Source of the DNA: Flavobacteriales bacterium CG18_big_fil_WC_8_21_14_2_50_32_9
GTDB taxonomy: Bacteria; Bacteroidota; Bacteroidia; Flavobacteriales_E; Vicingaceae
Direction of reading: 5' to 3'
Length of the DNA: 9,705 nucleotides
Assembly (NCBI GenBank): GCA_002770955.1
Contig: PCUH01000303.1
Span: forward strand, 1 to 9,705
Positions 8,289 through 9,705 of this stretch are shown here, in pieces. The position numbers and the translations under genes are program-made. The first letter of the stretch is position 1. Each line of letters opens with the position of its first letter. The notes beneath the pieces were generated by a model, which was not told the DNA's origin, made no database searches, and saw only the letters and a list, made by a program, of their open reading frames with translations.

Positions 8289-8435
8289 GGCTTGTTCTAC
8301 CCCAATCCGTCAGCTGACAGAAGGGAGTCCAACACTCATTGCCATTTAGTTGTCATGTCTTAAATTATTAGATTTCTCTCTCCCTTTATTTGAAATTTGA
8401 TTTTTTTTCTTAAAAACACTTTTAAACTTATTTTT
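8289..8435. other. intergenic region between methyltransferase and operator array
   Basis: No coding potential is seen. The first part (8291-8340) has 25 G/C in 50 bases, clearly richer than its surroundings, and holds the palindrome listed separately. From about 8341 it becomes A/T-rich with a T run at 8400-8408. No standard hairpin-plus-T-tract terminator for the methyltransferase gene could be drawn: the palindrome lacks an adjoining T run. Confidence 0.5.
8299..8328. repeat. imperfect GC-rich palindrome, possible dispersed intergenic repeat
   Basis: The core GTCAGCTGAC (8309-8318) is a perfect 10-bp palindrome. Pairing continues outward with interruptions: TC/GA, then CC/GG, then AC/GT, giving an imperfect 30-bp inverted repeat (11 of 15 pairs). 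Local G/C content is about half, against an AT-rich background. It may be one copy of a genome-wide intergenic repeat or a degraded mobile-element end. One copy in this window cannot prove either. Confidence 0.4.
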
Positions 8436-8452
8436 TGCTAATTATTTTAGCA
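8436..8452. promoter_or_regulatory. operator-like inverted repeat, site 1
   Basis: TGCTA-ATTATTT-TAGCA. This is the most symmetric of the three sites: the arms extend to 9 bp (TTTTGCTAA at 8433-8441, TTAGCAAAA at 8447-8455) around 5 bp. It is the farthest from the gene, centred 75 bp before the ATG. Confidence 0.6.
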
Positions 8453-8461
8453 AAATAATTG

Positions 8462-8469
8462 TATTTTTG
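8462..8469 (+). promoter_or_regulatory. Bacteroidota-type -7 element (TATTTTTG), upstream copy
   Basis: TATTTTTG matches TAnnTTTG exactly. It would start transcription near 8475, inside site 2, giving a leader of about 44 nt. No TTG is present at the usual 19-21 bp upstream; the nearest (8435-8437, in site 1) is 24 bp away. Confidence 0.4.
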
Positions 8470-8484
8470 CTAAAATAAATAGCA
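8468..8484. promoter_or_regulatory. operator-like inverted repeat, site 2
   Basis: TGCTA-AAATAAA-TAGCA, starting exactly 32 bp after site 1. Symmetry extends by one pair on each side (TTGCTA/TAGCAA). It overlaps the last two bases of the TATTTTTG element at 8462-8469 and would cover the expected transcription start. Confidence 0.6.
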
Positions 8485-8493
8485 ATTATTTAG

Positions 8494-8501
8494 TATTTTT
8501 G
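8494..8501 (+). promoter_or_regulatory. Bacteroidota-type -7 element (TATTTTTG), downstream copy
   Basis: An identical TATTTTTG lies 32 bp after the first. It would start transcription near 8507, leaving a leader of only about 12 nt before the ATG at 8519. The -33 position is again not matched at standard spacing. Confidence 0.4.
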
Positions 8502-8516
8502 CTAAAACATATAGCA
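8500..8516. promoter_or_regulatory. operator-like inverted repeat, site 3
   Basis: TGCTA-AAACATA-TAGCA, starting exactly 32 bp after site 2 and ending 2 bp before the ATPase ATG. The arms are limited to 5 bp. In RNA it would sit over the ribosome-loading region, so it could act on DNA, on mRNA, or on both. Confidence 0.6.
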
Positions 8517-8518
8517 GA

Positions 8519-9703
8519 ATGGAAAAAATTCTTACTAAATCAACTAAAAAAATTAGTAGTGTTTCAATCGAGTTTGAACGCTATTTAATTAGTCAAATCA
8601 ACTTAAACAACCGATTGATTGCCATTTTAGGAGCTAGAGGAGTTGGAAAAACTACCCTATTGCTTCAGCTTGCAAAAAAGAGTTCAAAGCAAGTTTTATA
8701 TGTTGCATTAGATGATTTGTTTTTTTCAGGCAATACACTTTATACCTTAGCAGAAGATTTTCAGAAAACAGGAGGTGAACTATTACTTTTGGATGAAGTG
8801 CATAAATATCCGAATTGGTCGAGAGAAATTAAATTGATTTATGATGATTTTGCCAACTTGCAGGTTGTTTTCACATCTTCTTCTATTTTAGATATTTATA
8901 GAGGCGAGTCAGATTTGAGCCGAAGAGCTATTAGTTATCATCTCAATGCACTATCATTTCGTGAATATTTACTTTATTACGAAAAAATAGAACTGCCAAA
9001 ACTGGATTTAAAACAAATCATTGAAAATCATGCTTGTTTAAGTTTGGATATTACCCAACAATTTAAACCCTTTCAATATTTTAAACAGTATATAGAAACT
9101 GGTGCATACCCTTATTACAACAATAATGCTGCTGAATATTACCAACAAATTTTAAACACGCTAAATTTAATTTTAGATGTAGATTTACAAGGGATAACCA
9201 ACTTAAATTATGATACCATATCGAAACTAAAGCGATTGTTATATGTTATCGCTACTAATGTTCCTTTTATACCTAATATTAGCAAATTGAGTGAACGCAT
9301 TGGTATTCATAGAAATGTATTAGTTCAAACCTTACAATTGTTAGATAAAGCCGAATTGATACACACCTTGTACAACAAAAACACAAGTATAAGTTCCTTA
9401 ACTAAACCTAATAAAATTTGGTTGAGAAACACCAATCTCAATTATGCTATTTCTTCCGAAAATGTTAATGTAGGAAACATTCGAGAAACATTTTTTATCC
9501 AACATCTCAACAATTTACATCAAATTTCTTTACCTTCAAAAGGAGATTTTTTAGTTGACGACACCTATACATTTGAAATAGGAGGAAAAAATAAACCTCA
9601 AAAACAACTAATCGGAATTAACAATGCCTTTTTGGTTAAAGATGACATAGAAATAGGGGTTAATAACACTATTCCCTTGTGGTTGTTTGGGTTAATTTAT
9701 TGA
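8519..9703 (+). CDS. AAA-type ATPase with winged helix and PD-(D/E)xK-like C-terminal domain
   Basis: A stand-alone P-loop ATPase of 394 residues, apparently complete, of the AAA/DUF4143-like group common in Bacteroidota; its cellular role is not established. A short N-terminal helical part leads into Walker A GARGVGKT (38-45). Walker B is LLLLDEVH (88-95, Asp92-Glu93). A sensor-like strand VVFTSSS (116-122) comes next, then an arginine pair (135-136) and the family hallmark LSFREYL (145-151). A helical region contains a winged-helix-like segment at about 240-290 (ISKLSERIGIHRNVLVQTLQLLDKAELI), which may bind DNA or act in oligomerisation. The C-terminus has Glu323, Asp343 and then FEIGGKNK (352-359, Glu353 and Lys357), resembling a PD-(D/E)xK nuclease fold with altered spacing, so activity is uncertain. 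The ATG at 8519 follows the operator-like array by 2 bp and has no Shine-Dalgarno site. The stop is 2 bp from the window end. No partner gene is seen upstream. Confidence 0.85.
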   Translation: MEKILTKSTKKISSVSIEFERYLISQINLNNRLIAILGARGVGKTTLLLQLAKKSSKQVLYVALDDLFFSGNTLYTLAEDFQKTGGELLLLDEVHKYPNWSREIKLIYDDFANLQVVFTSSSILDIYRGESDLSRRAISYHLNALSFREYLLYYEKIELPKLDLKQIIENHACLSLDITQQFKPFQYFKQYIETGAYPYYNNNAAEYYQQILNTLNLILDVDLQGITNLNYDTISKLKRLLYVIATNVPFIPNISKLSERIGIHRNVLVQTLQLLDKAELIHTLYNKNTSISSLTKPNKIWLRNTNLNYAISSENVNVGNIRETFFIQHLNNLHQISLPSKGDFLVDDTYTFEIGGKNKPQKQLIGINNAFLVKDDIEIGVNNTIPLWLFGLIY

Positions 9704-9705
9704 GG

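Larger units (their letters stand above)
8429..8524. repeat. three tandem degenerate 32-bp units upstream of the ATPase gene
   Basis: Units 8429-8460, 8461-8492 and 8493-8524 align without gaps. Each holds the 17-bp core TGCTA-N7-TAGCA at the same offset. Units 2 and 3 share their first 15 bases, GTATTTTTGCTAAAA, exactly. Unit 3 runs over the ATPase start codon (8519-8521). The fixed period of 32 bp is close to three helical turns, which would place the cores on the same face of the DNA, as in cooperative operator arrays. Confidence 0.8.

Noticed and set aside
8429..8524. CRISPR-like array or replication iterons
   Set aside because: Only three units, no distinct spacers of conserved length between longer repeats, no cas or rep gene; the palindromic cores at the promoter fit operators better.
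8519..9703. ATPase as part of a known multi-gene antiviral defence system
   Set aside because: No partner effector, nuclease, toxin or reverse transcriptase gene lies upstream, the window ends right after its stop, and the family is common as solitary genes; a defence role would be speculation.

Overview
The window is AT-rich DNA that reads as a member of the Bacteroidota, most likely Flavobacteriia or a close relative. Four things point there: starts preceded by A/T-rich leaders without Shine-Dalgarno sites, an ftsK-lolA gene pair, a large secreted metalloprotease with a type IX secretion (Por/T9SS) C-terminal sorting domain, and TAnnTTTG-type -7 promoter elements before the last gene. No rRNA, tRNA, CRISPR array, transposase or phage gene is visible.

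Layout. (1) 2-2952, plus strand: housekeeping pair. The DNA translocase gene ftsK is cut at its 5' end by the window edge and is followed after 50 nt by a periplasmic LolA-like lipoprotein carrier gene. (2) 2956-6168, minus strand: a 1070-residue secreted reprolysin-type (M12B-like) zinc metalloprotease with Ig/PKD-like, fibronectin III-like and P-domain modules and a T9SS tail. Its stop lies 3 nt from the lolA stop, so the two genes converge tail to tail. (3) 6263-7336, minus strand: a non-hydrolysing UDP-GlcNAc 2-epimerase (wecB type). It is divergent from (4) 7410-8288, plus strand: a class I SAM methyltransferase of the kind found around surface-polysaccharide genes. Together these two look like the edge or remnant of a glycan locus. 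(5) 8289-8518: a 230-nt intergenic region in two parts, a locally GC-rich imperfect palindrome and then a striking AT-rich array. (6) 8519-9703, plus strand: a complete AAA-type ATPase with a winged-helix segment and a PD-(D/E)xK-like C-terminal domain.

The most interesting structure is the array in front of the ATPase gene. Three copies of the 17-bp inverted repeat TGCTA-N7-TAGCA start at 8436, 8468 and 8500, which is an exact 32-bp period (about three DNA turns). The last copy ends 2 nt before the ATG. Copies 2 and 3 each start inside a perfect TATTTTTG -7-like element, so a bound dimer would cover the predicted transcription start. This looks like a dedicated operator array for a self-contained, regulated ATPase cassette. 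The ATPase's own winged helix is a candidate binder, but that is inference.

The remaining genes are recognisable families. Their arrangement suggests several rearrangement joints, at lolA/protease and at methyltransferase/ATPase, rather than one operon.
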